This document shows positions 35,745-44,913 of a stretch of 64,000 bases of DNA, piece after piece. Numbering within the stretch: position 1 is the first letter of the stretch; the number at the start of each line of letters is the position of its first letter. The stretch spans positions 1-64,000 of the forward strand of contig MPMP01000018.1 in NCBI GenBank assembly GCA_002238565.1, in the 5' to 3' direction. A program made the position numbers and the translations under genes. The notes beneath the pieces were generated by a model, which saw nothing but the letters and a program-made list of their open reading frames with translations, did no database searches and was not told the origin of the DNA. The stretch comes from Albidovulum sp. bin36. GTDB lineage: Bacteria > Pseudomonadota > Alphaproteobacteria > Rhodobacterales > Rhodobacteraceae.

Positions 35745-36237
35745 CGGGCCATGGGCACACTTTCCCCTAGCCGCCGGCACCCGATCCATGGGCCACAGGA
35801 TACTCCGGTCCCGGCAACAGTGCCACCTCACGACATCGTCCCGGCAACCGTCAGCCACACGCGAGTTTCATGCTCCGGGGTAAGTAAACGCAGAAAATCA
35901 TGAAGGTTTTGGAGTGCTTTTGCGGAAAGCGCCGGCGGCATGCCATGGGACGGTCTCCGAGATGCTCCTGACTTTGGCTTTCGCCCGCGATCCGTCCCCG
36001 CGCTCTTGCGAACATGGATTCTGCGTATATTCGGCCGATCCTCTTCGCGAATTACTGCGCGGATTAACGGGAATGGAAGCCGGAGAAACGCGCAATTTCC
36101 TTTGGCCGGCTTCCGGGCGCAAGCAAAGGAGCGGTCGATTGAGCGCTATCGCCGACAAGTCCGGGCGGCCTCGCTCCTTCGACTAGTGAACTCGCCGACG
36201 CAGATCGGAATCGCGGCCTTTGACCATGCGGCTTCGC

Positions 36238-37284
36238 TCACACGGCTAGCCCGGAACTGTCGAGAAACACGGCTTTATTCTCCGGGAACCGCATGCCGAC
36301 ATTCTCGCCCGGCGAGAGGGTCGAACTGCCGTCAACGCGAACGGTTACTTTTTCCGACTGCCCGCAATCGACAATGACGTAGGTATCGGCTCCGAGGTAT
36401 TCGAGAACGTCGACAGAGCCGTCGAATTGGCCTTCGCCGGGATTCGTGAAGTCGATGTGCTCCGGGCGGATGCCGATTTCGATCGCCGCGCGGCGACCCT
36501 TGAATTCTCCGCCGCGGCCGCCCTTGATGCTGTACTGGCTGCCGGAGGTCTCGCATTCCAGAACGTTCATCTTCGGGCTGCCGATAAACTGGGCGACGAA
36601 TTTGTTCGCCGGTCTTTCATAGAGCTCGCGCGGCGTGCCGGTCTGCGCGATATTGCCGGAATCAAGCACGACGATTCTTTCGGCGAGAGTCATGGCTTCG
36701 ACTTGATCGTGCGTTACATAGATCATTGTCGCCTTCAGAGACTGATGAAGCTTGGCGATCTCGTACCGCATCTCTACGCGCAGCGCCGCATCGAGGTTCG
36801 AAAGCGGCTCGTCGAATAGAAAGGCGGTCGGATCCCGGACGATGGACCGCCCGATCGCGACGCGCTGCCGCTGGCCTCCCGACAATTCCTTGGGCCGCCT
36901 GTCGAGGTAGCTGTCTAGTTTGAGAATTCGCGCCGCCTCCCCGACCTTCCCGTCGATTACGGACTTCGGAACGCCTGACACCTTGAGGGAAAACCCCATA
37001 TTCTCGGCGACCGACATGTGCGGATAGAGCGCGTACGACTGGAATACCATCGTAAGGCCGCGTTTTGCGGGCGGGTCGCCGGTTACATCCTTTCCGTCGA
37101 TCAGAATTTGGCCGCGGGAGGTCTCTTCCAGCCCGCCGATCAACCTGAGCAAAGTAGATTTCCCGCAACCGGACGGGCCCACGAAAACCACGAATTCGCC
37201 CTCGCCTACGGTCAAGTCGATGCCTTTGATCACCTGGAGCATGCCGAACCATTTTTCGACAGCGTTGAGTTCAATCATGCCCAT
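36238..37284 (-). CDS. MalK/UgpC-type sugar ABC transporter ATP-binding protein
   Basis: Encodes 348 residues. The ATG at 37284 is chosen because GGGAG lies upstream and it overlaps the end of the glycoside hydrolase gene by ten bases; longer in-frame starts are non-family. Walker A is GPSGCGKST near residue 36, signature LSGGQRQRVAIGRS near residue 133, Walker B AFLFDEPLSNLD near residue 152. The C-terminal MalK-type regulatory TOBE domain includes IEIGIRPEHIDF near residue 280. It energises the two permeases upstream in this operon. Last gene of the LacI-controlled cluster. Confidence 0.92.
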   Translation of the reverse strand: MGMIELNAVEKWFGMLQVIKGIDLTVGEGEFVVFVGPSGCGKSTLLRLIGGLEETSRGQILIDGKDVTGDPPAKRGLTMVFQSYALYPHMSVAENMGFSLKVSGVPKSVIDGKVGEAARILKLDSYLDRRPKELSGGQRQRVAIGRSIVRDPTAFLFDEPLSNLDAALRVEMRYEIAKLHQSLKATMIYVTHDQVEAMTLAERIVVLDSGNIAQTGTPRELYERPANKFVAQFIGSPKMNVLECETSGSQYSIKGGRGGEFKGRRAAIEIGIRPEHIDFTNPGEGQFDGSVDVLEYLGADTYVIVDCGQSEKVTVRVDGSSTLSPGENVGMRFPENKAVFLDSSGLAV

Positions 37285-38540
37285 TTGTCGTCTCCCGCGC
37301 CTTGCGACGCCCATGCCAGCCAGATTGCCGCCGTCCAAGTAAAATCCCGACCGCCCGCGGGCGATCCGTCGCACGGATTGTAGTATTCGAAGAAGCCGTT
37401 TCTTCTTATCAGCTCCGACGTGAATTCACGGACCGCCCCGGCTTCCCGCTTCAGGCCGGACTCGGCCATGCCAATTCCCGCGAGCGTATTGATGACCGGC
37501 CAGACCGGCCCGCGCCAATAGCGCTGCGGATCGAATTTCGAGCTGTCGGGATCGTGGCTCGGTATCCCGTAGGCCACGGAACTCGTAACCCGGTCGTAAT
37601 GCCGACGCATCTCGTCGCGATGAATTCCGGCGTACCAGCATAGAAAGGAGGCATTGGACACGCAATTCGCCCACGCGCCGGAATTCGCATCCCTTGAATC
37701 GAAGCAGGCCAAACTCGGATTCCATAGCGTTTCAGCTCCGTCCGCCAAAATGCCCGTCCACTCTTCAAGAGCCGAGGTGTCCTCGCCGAGGCGATAGCCG
37801 ATCGCCGTCAAGTCGAGGTTCGCGCGAAGCAGGATGAAGGTCATCGTGGGATCGGCGACCCGGAAATCGCAATTTTTTTGCCGCTCCCCCTCGTCCCAAT
37901 TTACTTCGCGGCCGCGATCGACCAGCCAGATGTAGCGGTCGTAGTCCAGTTTCGTGGGTCGCATGTCGGGGTCGACGCACTTGGTATCGTGCCGTACATA
38001 GCCGTTGACTCCATGCGGATTAATTCGCGACATGGCTTCGTCCCAATCGGGCGCGTTGTCTCGGCCCGCCTCCCAGGGATGGGTGATGCAGACGGCGCCT
38101 CTGTCGAGCCGCCACTCCATGAACCAGCCGTGCCATGCGGCAAGTTTCGGAAACAAGGCGCGCATTCGATCTTCGTATCCCACGCGATCCCGCTCCCAAA
38201 TCCTGCGGACGAGCGTTGCGGCAACGGGCGGCTGGCTGATGCCGGACGACGGAATGTCGCCGGGCGAATCCCAGACCTCCGGGCCGGGAAAGTAGTCGGT
38301 GTCCCTTTCGTGAAAGAGGATATGCGGCACCATTCCGCTCCCCCACTGCCCGGCGAGCAGCGTTTCGAACTCCGTCCAGGCTCGGTCGAGATCGAATGTG
38401 GCCAGCCCGAGGGCCGCGAACGCGCTATCCCAGTTCCATTGGTGCGGATACAGGTCGGCGGTCGGCACGGTGTACGCGCCCCGATCGTTTCGCCGAAGAA
38501 TCTCTCTCGCCCGAGCGTCTAGGTCTTTGGAGGTTTCCAT
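37275..38540 (-). CDS. MGH1-like glycoside hydrolase (GH63-related)
   Basis: Encodes 421 residues of an (alpha/alpha)6-barrel hydrolase resembling mannosylglycerate and glucosylglycerate hydrolases of the GH63/MGH1 group. Visible signatures are LYPHQWNWDSAFAALGL near residues 30-46, HPWEAGRDNAPDWDEAM near residues 160-176 with a candidate catalytic Asp, WRGPVWPVIN near residue 342, and FFEYYNPCDGSPAGGRDFTW near residues 383-402 with a candidate catalytic Glu. There is no signal peptide, so it acts in the cytoplasm on the imported sugar. Its place in the ABC operon suggests uptake and cleavage of a small glucoside such as a compatible solute, which is inference. Confidence 0.85.
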   Translation of the reverse strand: METSKDLDARAREILRRNDRGAYTVPTADLYPHQWNWDSAFAALGLATFDLDRAWTEFETLLAGQWGSGMVPHILFHERDTDYFPGPEVWDSPGDIPSSGISQPPVAATLVRRIWERDRVGYEDRMRALFPKLAAWHGWFMEWRLDRGAVCITHPWEAGRDNAPDWDEAMSRINPHGVNGYVRHDTKCVDPDMRPTKLDYDRYIWLVDRGREVNWDEGERQKNCDFRVADPTMTFILLRANLDLTAIGYRLGEDTSALEEWTGILADGAETLWNPSLACFDSRDANSGAWANCVSNASFLCWYAGIHRDEMRRHYDRVTSSVAYGIPSHDPDSSKFDPQRYWRGPVWPVINTLAGIGMAESGLKREAGAVREFTSELIRRNGFFEYYNPCDGSPAGGRDFTWTAAIWLAWASQGAGDDKWA

Positions 38541-38546
38541 TTTCGC

Positions 38547-39761
38547 CTAGCCCTTGACCGAGCCCGCGGTCAGGCCCTTTGTTATGAATCGTTCGAGACC
38601 CAGGAAGAGCATCATCACCGGAATGGTCGCGATGACGGCGCCGGCCATGAGATGCTGCCGCGGAATTTCCGACGAGTTCAGCATCGCGACGCCTCGGGTC
38701 AAAGTGAATGTGGACGGGTCGTCGAGCAGCATGAAGGCGAGGAGGAATTCGTTCCAGGCGATCATGAACACGTACAGCGAAACGGAAGCGATCGAAGGCA
38801 GGCTGAGCGGGAGAGTGATCCGCCTAATGACCGAAAAGCGACTTAAGCCGTCCATCAGCCCCGCTTCCTCGACTTCGTACGGCAGCCCCCGGAAATATCC
38901 CTGGAGAATATAGAGCGCGACGGGGATCGTGGTAACCGGGTAGATCAGGACGAGGCCCAATATCGAATTGCGCAGCCCGATCATCGAGAAGAGTATGTAG
39001 ATCGGAAGCGCGAGCACGATCATCGGCACCATGTAGATTAGAAGGATGGATTGAGAAAATTCGTTCCGGCCCTTGAATCGCAGGCGCGCCACCGCGTACG
39101 CGCCCGGAACGCTGAACAGCAAGGTCACGACGACCGTGACGACCGATACCAGGAACGAAGTCCAAAGATAGCTGCCGAAGCTGAAATCCTCGAATAGCTC
39201 CCTGTAGCTTCTGAATATATCCCAGCCCTTGGATAGGGCGATCGAATAGTCAAGAGGATTCTGGAGAAGCTCCTGCTGCGATTTTAGACTTGTCGCAATC
39301 ATGACAAAGAACGGAATCACAACGATTACGATAAAGAATGCAAGACCGAAGCCGGTCAGGAATCGCATGATCGCTTCTTCGAATTCGTGGCGGTCAAGCT
39401 GGCCGAGCCGGGTTTTTCTTAGAATCGTCGAACCCGATACGGTAATCGCGGGCAAGACAAGCGCACCTATCGCGACTTCGTTCAGAGTACTGAGTCCCGA
39501 GCCGAACTGCATCGGCCCGAACCCCGCCAGCGAAAGAATCGCACCGGCGATGAAGGACGCGCCGGCCAAGAAATACTGGTTTCGGTAAAGAATTACGGCG
39601 ATTCCCGCCAGCCCGCCGACTATGGCGGTCGCCGGAAAATATGGCCGAGCCGGCGCGCCGAAGCCGAATGTAGCGAAAATCGAGATCGAATAGACGAGCG
39701 TAACCGACCAGAGGACGAGTAGAACCGGTCCCGCGACGTACCCGTATCGTAGATGCTTCAT
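38547..39761 (-). CDS. Sugar ABC transporter permease, MalG type, with N-terminal membrane extension
   Basis: Encodes 404 residues, while most MalG-type permeases have 270-300. The core from about residue 130 has the six-helix fold and the EAA loop EEAGLMDGLSRFSVIRRITLP near residue 313. The first 130 residues add three or four hydrophobic segments (VLLVLWSVTLVYSISIFATF, TAIVGGLAGIAVILY, FLAGASFIAGAILSLAGFG) that are not part of the usual fold. Extended forms are known in alpha-glucoside systems of alphaproteobacteria. The gene overlaps the upstream permease gene by four bases and ends 7 bases before the hydrolase. Confidence 0.88.
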   Translation of the reverse strand: MKHLRYGYVAGPVLLVLWSVTLVYSISIFATFGFGAPARPYFPATAIVGGLAGIAVILYRNQYFLAGASFIAGAILSLAGFGPMQFGSGLSTLNEVAIGALVLPAITVSGSTILRKTRLGQLDRHEFEEAIMRFLTGFGLAFFIVIVVIPFFVMIATSLKSQQELLQNPLDYSIALSKGWDIFRSYRELFEDFSFGSYLWTSFLVSVVTVVVTLLFSVPGAYAVARLRFKGRNEFSQSILLIYMVPMIVLALPIYILFSMIGLRNSILGLVLIYPVTTIPVALYILQGYFRGLPYEVEEAGLMDGLSRFSVIRRITLPLSLPSIASVSLYVFMIAWNEFLLAFMLLDDPSTFTLTRGVAMLNSSEIPRQHLMAGAVIATIPVMMLFLGLERFITKGLTAGSVKG

Positions 39762-40999
39762 AGCTCTTCCTCGTGGCGCAGCGCCCTAAAGTAAAACACG
39801 CTGAAGACCAGCAGGCAGCAGAAGATCACGACAGCGACGGCCGCCCCGGCTCCTATGTCCGAAACTGCGAAGGCCTGTTCGTATACGTTGACGGTCAACG
39901 TGCGGGTTCCCGCGTTGCCGCCCGTAAGCAGAAAGATGTCGTCGAACTTGTTGAAGGTCCAAATGAAGCGGAGAAGAAACAGTACGCTTAGAATGCCAAA
40001 GAGCTGAGGAAGCAGAAGATAGCGAAACTTCTGGAACGGAGAAGCGCCGTCCATGTCGGCCGCTTCAAACATGTCGGCGTCCACGGCCTGCATTCTTGCG
40101 AGAATGAACAGGAAGGACAGCGGGAAATAGCGCCAGATTTCGAAGACCGTCACCATAATCAGGGCGAGCGGCCTTTCTCCGAAGAAATTTATCGGACCGT
40201 CGGCCAGGCCCATTTGCTGAAGCATGGCATTCGCGGAGCCGGAGAACGGGTCGAACAATGTAACCCAGGTGAAGGCGACCGCGATAACGGGCGCTACGTA
40301 GGGAAATAGGAAAAGGCCTCTGAGAAACCCCCGGCCCGGAAAGCTATTGTTGAGCAAGAGCGCGGCGAAGAGTCCGACGACAAGAGCCCCGATCGTACCA
40401 AATACGGTATAGAAGGATGTCGCCCACAGGACGCTCCAGAAATCTCGCGCATCGAATACGCGAATGAAGTTTTCAACCGTAAACTGAAAATTGACCAGAA
40501 TATTCTCGCTGTCGCCGGTTGCGACGGCCTCGGTTGCACGGATGTCCGTTTCGCCCGGGATAAATTCGTCCGTGGCCGCAACTGGAATGCGCAGCCGCTC
40601 ACGATGGCCTCCTTCCCAGTCTCCCAGGCTGCAGCGGAGCTCTTGGCCATCAAGTGAGCAGCGCGGGTCGAGTTCGCCGAGCGCAATTCCGATCGGAATC
40701 CGATCGGAGAGTTCGACCGAGGCGATCGCGCGGCTGCTATGCGAATTCCGCAATCGGTACTCGATATTGGCGGCATCGCCCGGCGCCGTCAATTTTCCTC
40801 TCAAGCCTTCCCTCGCCAGCGGCGCGGGCGCGCGCAGGTCCGCGAGTTCAACGGGTTTGAAGCTAATCCAAAAGATCGCCAAGAGCGGCAGGATAACAAT
40901 GAACGAAACGCTTGCAATGGTCGGCAGCAGCATTCCCCACGCCAAACGCGTTTCCTGTCGCTGGAGCGCGCCAACTTCTCCCGGCGGAAGCTTGTTCAT
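39758..40999 (-). CDS. Sugar ABC transporter permease, MalF type, with large Ig-like periplasmic loop
   Basis: Encodes 413 residues. The first transmembrane helix is near residues 20-45. A periplasmic insert of about 125 residues follows, then the usual core with the EAA loop FEAADMDGASPFQKFRYLLLP near residue 320. The insert reads NIEYRLRNSHSSRAIASVEL, then IPIGIALGELDPRCSLDGQE and LRCSLGDWEGG, and resembles DUF11-type Ig-like repeats (alternating strands, D-P-G-x-x, C-S-x(7)-C-x-L-G). In E. coli MalF the P2 loop is also Ig-like and docks the binding protein, so a docking role here is a reasonable inference. Confidence 0.88.
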   Translation of the reverse strand: MNKLPPGEVGALQRQETRLAWGMLLPTIASVSFIVILPLLAIFWISFKPVELADLRAPAPLAREGLRGKLTAPGDAANIEYRLRNSHSSRAIASVELSDRIPIGIALGELDPRCSLDGQELRCSLGDWEGGHRERLRIPVAATDEFIPGETDIRATEAVATGDSENILVNFQFTVENFIRVFDARDFWSVLWATSFYTVFGTIGALVVGLFAALLLNNSFPGRGFLRGLFLFPYVAPVIAVAFTWVTLFDPFSGSANAMLQQMGLADGPINFFGERPLALIMVTVFEIWRYFPLSFLFILARMQAVDADMFEAADMDGASPFQKFRYLLLPQLFGILSVLFLLRFIWTFNKFDDIFLLTGGNAGTRTLTVNVYEQAFAVSDIGAGAAVAVVIFCCLLVFSVFYFRALRHEEEL

Positions 41000-41082
41000 G
41001 ATTTAGAAGTTTCTCATGTTCCGGGACGGCCCGACCGCGATTCCGATCGCGGTCCGCGGCCGCCCCGATTCGCCGAACCGAC

Positions 41083-42441
41083 TCAGTTGATCTTGCTTAG
41101 TTCAGCATTCAATTCCGCCACAGTGGCCGCCGCATCCCGAACGCCGTCGATATATTCGCGAACCAGGCGGTTGATGACCTGGCTGTTGATAATTTTCGAA
41201 GCGAGAGAAAGCTGGCCGTCGGCGACGCCCCAGCGCTGCGCAACATCGAGTCCGCCCACGATTTCATCGATCATGTCCTGGCTGTAGAGTTCGCCAAGCG
41301 GCGCTTTACGGTCGACGCCGACCGGAAGCATGGACCAGGCTTCCACGAAGGCGGTCGGATTGTCGGCGTTTCCGCGACGTACGGGGAACTTGCCTTCGGG
41401 CGCGATCGCGAGTGTATCGGTATAGGCTTCGTCCATGGCGAAAGCCACAAATTCGGATGCCGCTTCGAAATCGGCATCAGCCGTAATTCCAAAATACCTT
41501 AAATCTCCCCATGCCGCGCCTTCGGGATTGGACGGTCCCGAGAAATTGGTAACGATTCCTGTCTTCGACGCGAGTTCGGACGACGTCGGATCGTCGTTGA
41601 TCGTTGGCGGAGCGGAGTCGCGAAGCCCGGCAAGCTCGTCCAGAATGAATGGCGACCAAATGATCATCGCGGCGCGACCGGCGAAGTAAAGCTCGCGCGA
41701 CTGCTTCCAGAAAAGTTCGCCCGGAGGAGACGCCTGCGCGATCGCCTTGTAGAAGTCCAGTACTTCCGTCGTCGCCGCCTCGTCCAATGGCTGGAATCCG
41801 CCAGGCCCGACCGGTGAAACGCCGTTGGCAAGAAATACATGCTCCAGTACCTGGCTCATGAAATTCTCGTCCACTTTGGTCGCCGCGACGAATCCGTACA
41901 TATCCGGAGGGTTGTGCAGGCTCTCGATTGCGGCAAGGACGTTTTCGTAGGAATTCGGCGCAGAGAGCCCGGCGGCTTCGAAAAGATCTTTCCGGTAGAC
42001 GATCATCTGGGTCCATCCGTCGACGGGAACCGACGCGTAGCCGTCATCCGTCGCGGCCATGGCGAGAGCGCCGGGAGCGAACGTCGAAACTTCAAGCGCA
42101 TCGATGATTTCCGTTGCCGATTCGGAGTCCAGTATTCCGGCTTCGGTCCAGGGAAGCGCGTATTGCAGGGAGTGATAAATCACGTCAGGCAGATCGCCCG
42201 CCGCAAACGCCGCCGTAGCGCGCTGACCGAGATCGGATTCCGTAACCGGGATAACTTCAACAGATATCCCGGTGGATGATTCGAAGGCTTCCCCGGTCGC
42301 CTGCTGCTTCGCGAGGCGGTCCGGCTGCTCCTCGGTTGTCCAGAAGCGAATGCTCTGCGCGGATGCGGCGGTAGCGAACAGCGCCGCGGCAACCGCCGCT
42401 CCGCTTGCCAGGGCCGCAAGCCCGGTTTTCTGCATTTTCAT
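41083..42441 (-). CDS. Extracellular solute-binding protein family 1 (sugar)
   Basis: Encodes 452 residues of a MalE-like periplasmic receptor. The ATG at 42441 overlaps the TGA of the regulator gene by one base and has AAGGAG upstream; a TTG at 42444 is also possible. Residues 1-29 form a signal peptide ending in ATAASAQ. The mature protein begins SIRFWTTEEQPDRLAKQQAT and contains LGQRATAAFAAGDLPDVIYH near residues 71-90, typical of cluster B sugar receptors. It delivers the sugar to the two permeases downstream. An 83-base gap separates it from the MalF-type gene, where expression of receptor and channel could differ. Confidence 0.9.
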   Translation of the reverse strand: MKMQKTGLAALASGAAVAAALFATAASAQSIRFWTTEEQPDRLAKQQATGEAFESSTGISVEVIPVTESDLGQRATAAFAAGDLPDVIYHSLQYALPWTEAGILDSESATEIIDALEVSTFAPGALAMAATDDGYASVPVDGWTQMIVYRKDLFEAAGLSAPNSYENVLAAIESLHNPPDMYGFVAATKVDENFMSQVLEHVFLANGVSPVGPGGFQPLDEAATTEVLDFYKAIAQASPPGELFWKQSRELYFAGRAAMIIWSPFILDELAGLRDSAPPTINDDPTSSELASKTGIVTNFSGPSNPEGAAWGDLRYFGITADADFEAASEFVAFAMDEAYTDTLAIAPEGKFPVRRGNADNPTAFVEAWSMLPVGVDRKAPLGELYSQDMIDEIVGGLDVAQRWGVADGQLSLASKIINSQVINRLVREYIDGVRDAAATVAELNAELSKIN

Positions 42442-43595
42442 CAATTTTTCTCCTTTTTCGATGGTTGCCGAAGTACGGCTTGCCTGAGGCGAGCCGCGAG
42501 TTGTTCGCTATCGAGCGTTACGGAGCCGTCAGATTCACGTTCCACCAGCACCGCCCGTTCGAATTCGCGAAGGTTTTCGGGGGATTCGCCCCGAATTCGG
42601 TTGATGAGCAGCTTTGCGAGTCTTGCGCCCGCCTTTTTCCGGTCCACCGAATAGGTGGTAAGCGGCGGCCTAACGAGCGCCCCTTCCGGAATGCCGTCAT
42701 ACGAAACGACGGAAATCTCCTTTCCGATCGTGAGACCCAGGCCTTCCGCCAGCCTGTACAGGCCTAGCGCGGCGGAATCGACCGCGAAGACGAAAGCCGT
42801 CGGCGGGCTGCGCAGCGAAAGCAGGCTGCGAGCGGCTGCGGCTCCTTCCGGCGCGGTCAAGACTCCGCTCCTGACCAGTGCTTCGTCGAAGCGAATGCCG
42901 CACTTGCCCAGACCCTCCCGGTACCCGCGAAGCCTAAGACGGCTGTAATGGAAGTTTATCCCGCCGTTGACGAATGCGATCCTTCGATGGCCAAGCCCGA
43001 AAAGGCGCTGCACGGCCCCTTCCATAGCAAGTTCGCCCAGGATGTCGTACCATGCGCATCCGGTGCTATCCGACGTGCGGCCAAAGAGCACGAACGGAAC
43101 ATCTTCGCCCCTCAGGAAATCAATCCTGGGATCGCGCGTCAAAGTGCGCGGAAGAATGAATCCATCCGCTTTGCGCTCCTTGACAAGCCATTCGAGGGTT
43201 CGGATCGTGCCGTCGTCGGAATCCGAGGTCGCCAGTGTCAGCGTCCATCCTTCATCCGTCGCGGTTTCGGACAAGGCCGACAAGAAACTAGCCAGAAACG
43301 GCCGATGCGCGTCGTGGGCATAGGTTTGAAGCACGAATCCGATCGACCGAACGATTCCCGTCTTGATCGCCTGAGCCTGGCTAAGTGGGCTGTAGTCAAG
43401 AATCCTGGCGGCCTTTTCGACCTTGACGCGGGTCGGCGGCGAAATATCGGGATACCCGTTGAGCGCTCGCGAAACGGTGCCCTTGGTAAGACCCGACAGC
43501 GCCGCGACATCGTCGATAGTGGTCCTTTTAGACCCTCTGTCCGCTGCCGCTCCCCGTCGCCGCGTGGCTTTCTTTGCCAACTGCTTCTCCTTCAC
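42441..43595 (-). CDS. LacI-family transcriptional regulator
   Basis: Encodes up to 384 residues from a GTG at 43595; a TTG at 43580 has a better AAGGAG site and may be the real start. The helix-turn-helix TIDDVAALSGLTKGTVSRAL lies near residues 26-45, followed by the hinge helix region PLSQAQAIKTG. A periplasmic-binding-protein-like sugar domain follows, with GHRRIAFVNG near residue 200 and ISVVSYDGIPEG near residue 305. It is the first gene of the sugar operon, and a perfect palindrome sits about 20 bases before its start, so autoregulation is likely. It probably represses until the sugar binds. Confidence 0.92.
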   Translation of the reverse strand: MKEKQLAKKATRRRGAAADRGSKRTTIDDVAALSGLTKGTVSRALNGYPDISPPTRVKVEKAARILDYSPLSQAQAIKTGIVRSIGFVLQTYAHDAHRPFLASFLSALSETATDEGWTLTLATSDSDDGTIRTLEWLVKERKADGFILPRTLTRDPRIDFLRGEDVPFVLFGRTSDSTGCAWYDILGELAMEGAVQRLFGLGHRRIAFVNGGINFHYSRLRLRGYREGLGKCGIRFDEALVRSGVLTAPEGAAAARSLLSLRSPPTAFVFAVDSAALGLYRLAEGLGLTIGKEISVVSYDGIPEGALVRPPLTTYSVDRKKAGARLAKLLINRIRGESPENLREFERAVLVERESDGSVTLDSEQLAARLRQAVLRQPSKKEKN

Positions 43596-43615
43596 GATTC
43601 GGCTCTTTTAATTTA

Positions 43616-43629
43616 CGAAACCGGTTTCG
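43616..43629. promoter_or_regulatory. Putative LacI-family operator, perfect palindrome
   Basis: CGAAACCGGTTTCG is a perfect 14-bp palindrome with the central CG of LacI/GalR operators, located just upstream of the regulator gene that starts the sugar operon. I did not see a second copy elsewhere near the operon. Confidence 0.82.
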
Positions 43630-44913
43630 GCAAGAGAATTTTAGCAAAATCAAGACATTTCTTCGAAAATATTTTTACAGCGCCACGCCGGGCCTGCATT
43701 GGATCCGTACAGCTGCGCGAACGATGCGCTCGGCGGAATGCCTAAATTCCGGATCGCATCGATGCGTTGTCCAATTCCGTTGGATTGGCGGCGCATAGGC
43801 TGGTGAACCTGACAGTACTCCGAGATGATTTCCGAGCGCGGCGGAAAGTTCGCGCGGAACTGACGGATGAGTGCTGCAAGCATCCTCGCCCGCACCTCTA
43901 GCCAGTCAGCTAACTGGCGGGAAAAGCTACCGGGTTTGTAGAGCTTGTCCGCCTATGCTTCAATTGATCAAGAGCTAATGCCACATTGACGCGAAACGCA
44001 TGACGGCGCGTCAACGAGGCCTCGCGTCCTGCCGGAAGCCGAACGCGGGAAAGGAAGCGGCTGCAGAGGTGGCGCCAATTGTTCGGCCCGTCCAGATACC
44101 GGCACCATAAATAGCGGTTATTGATACCGGTTTGGGGTCATGGAATTCGGATTCAAAATCGTGGTTCAGCTCATTCGTGAAGGCTCCTCCCGGACTTGCC
44201 GGGACCGCCATCCAATTGGCAGCTAGGGCGCAATATGCATATGGAACGGCAAGAGGGCTCCCAAAGCAGTTTTCGCCCGGCAATTCCATGCCGCAGCGAG
44301 GAGCTCAAACTAGGCCCTGTGCGCCTCGGAGAGGAGTCTATCGTTTTTAACATGCGGAACAACGCTCCTTTGCAAAGTCGTCAGTAATCGGCAACTCGGA
44401 TTTATGGCGAAATCGTTAAAGTCCGAGCGGAATTAACGACCGTGTCAATTGCGACAAGGATTGGCGCACAATGACGAACTGCATGGCGCAGCTTGCGCCA
44501 TGCTCTTTCGATCGTCTCGCATTGCCTTGCCAAACCCTCAAGCGGTGCTTCATCTATAGGTATGATGTCGTGCCGCTTGATGGCCAAGATCTCAGCGCAA
44601 AGCGATTGCCGCGCAGTACTCGATTATCGTTTTCGTCGCGCGAGCGAACAATTGTATGCATTCGAAGTTCCCAAATGCAGAAATCGCTATTTGCTCCGTG
44701 CTTAAATTCTTCCAAGGCATGCAAAGCGGCGCGTGATATCTGACTCTCCGAGTATCGCCTTTTTTCCGCTCCGCAAAACGGCTGATTGAGATAATGGCAT
44801 AACTGTGCTCGCGTATGGCAATCCGATGATGCATCGTTACAATTGCTGGCGGCTCAGAATGAAATAGTCCTTTGCAATAATTCCCTATCCGGCTTCCTCG
44901 AAAAGCGAATCGT
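43630..44913. other. Long intergenic, no gene recognised
   Basis: 1284 bases between the sugar-operon promoter and the 3' end of the nuclease gene. Several 60-115 codon frames on both strands lack family resemblance and ribosome-binding sites. Its left end must carry the sugar-operon promoter. Confidence 0.4.

Larger units (their letters stand above)
35026..36237. other. Long intergenic, probably degraded DNA
   Basis: 1212 bases between convergent operons. On the minus strand around 35627-35403 there is a protein-like stretch (LPAEYLVRCAEATDGSPAED, then WNFVVIACNDGMAIEVKRSA) with no start codon, no recognised family, and apparent continuation in another frame. It may be a pseudogene fragment. 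The region also holds two repeats listed separately. Confidence 0.4.
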
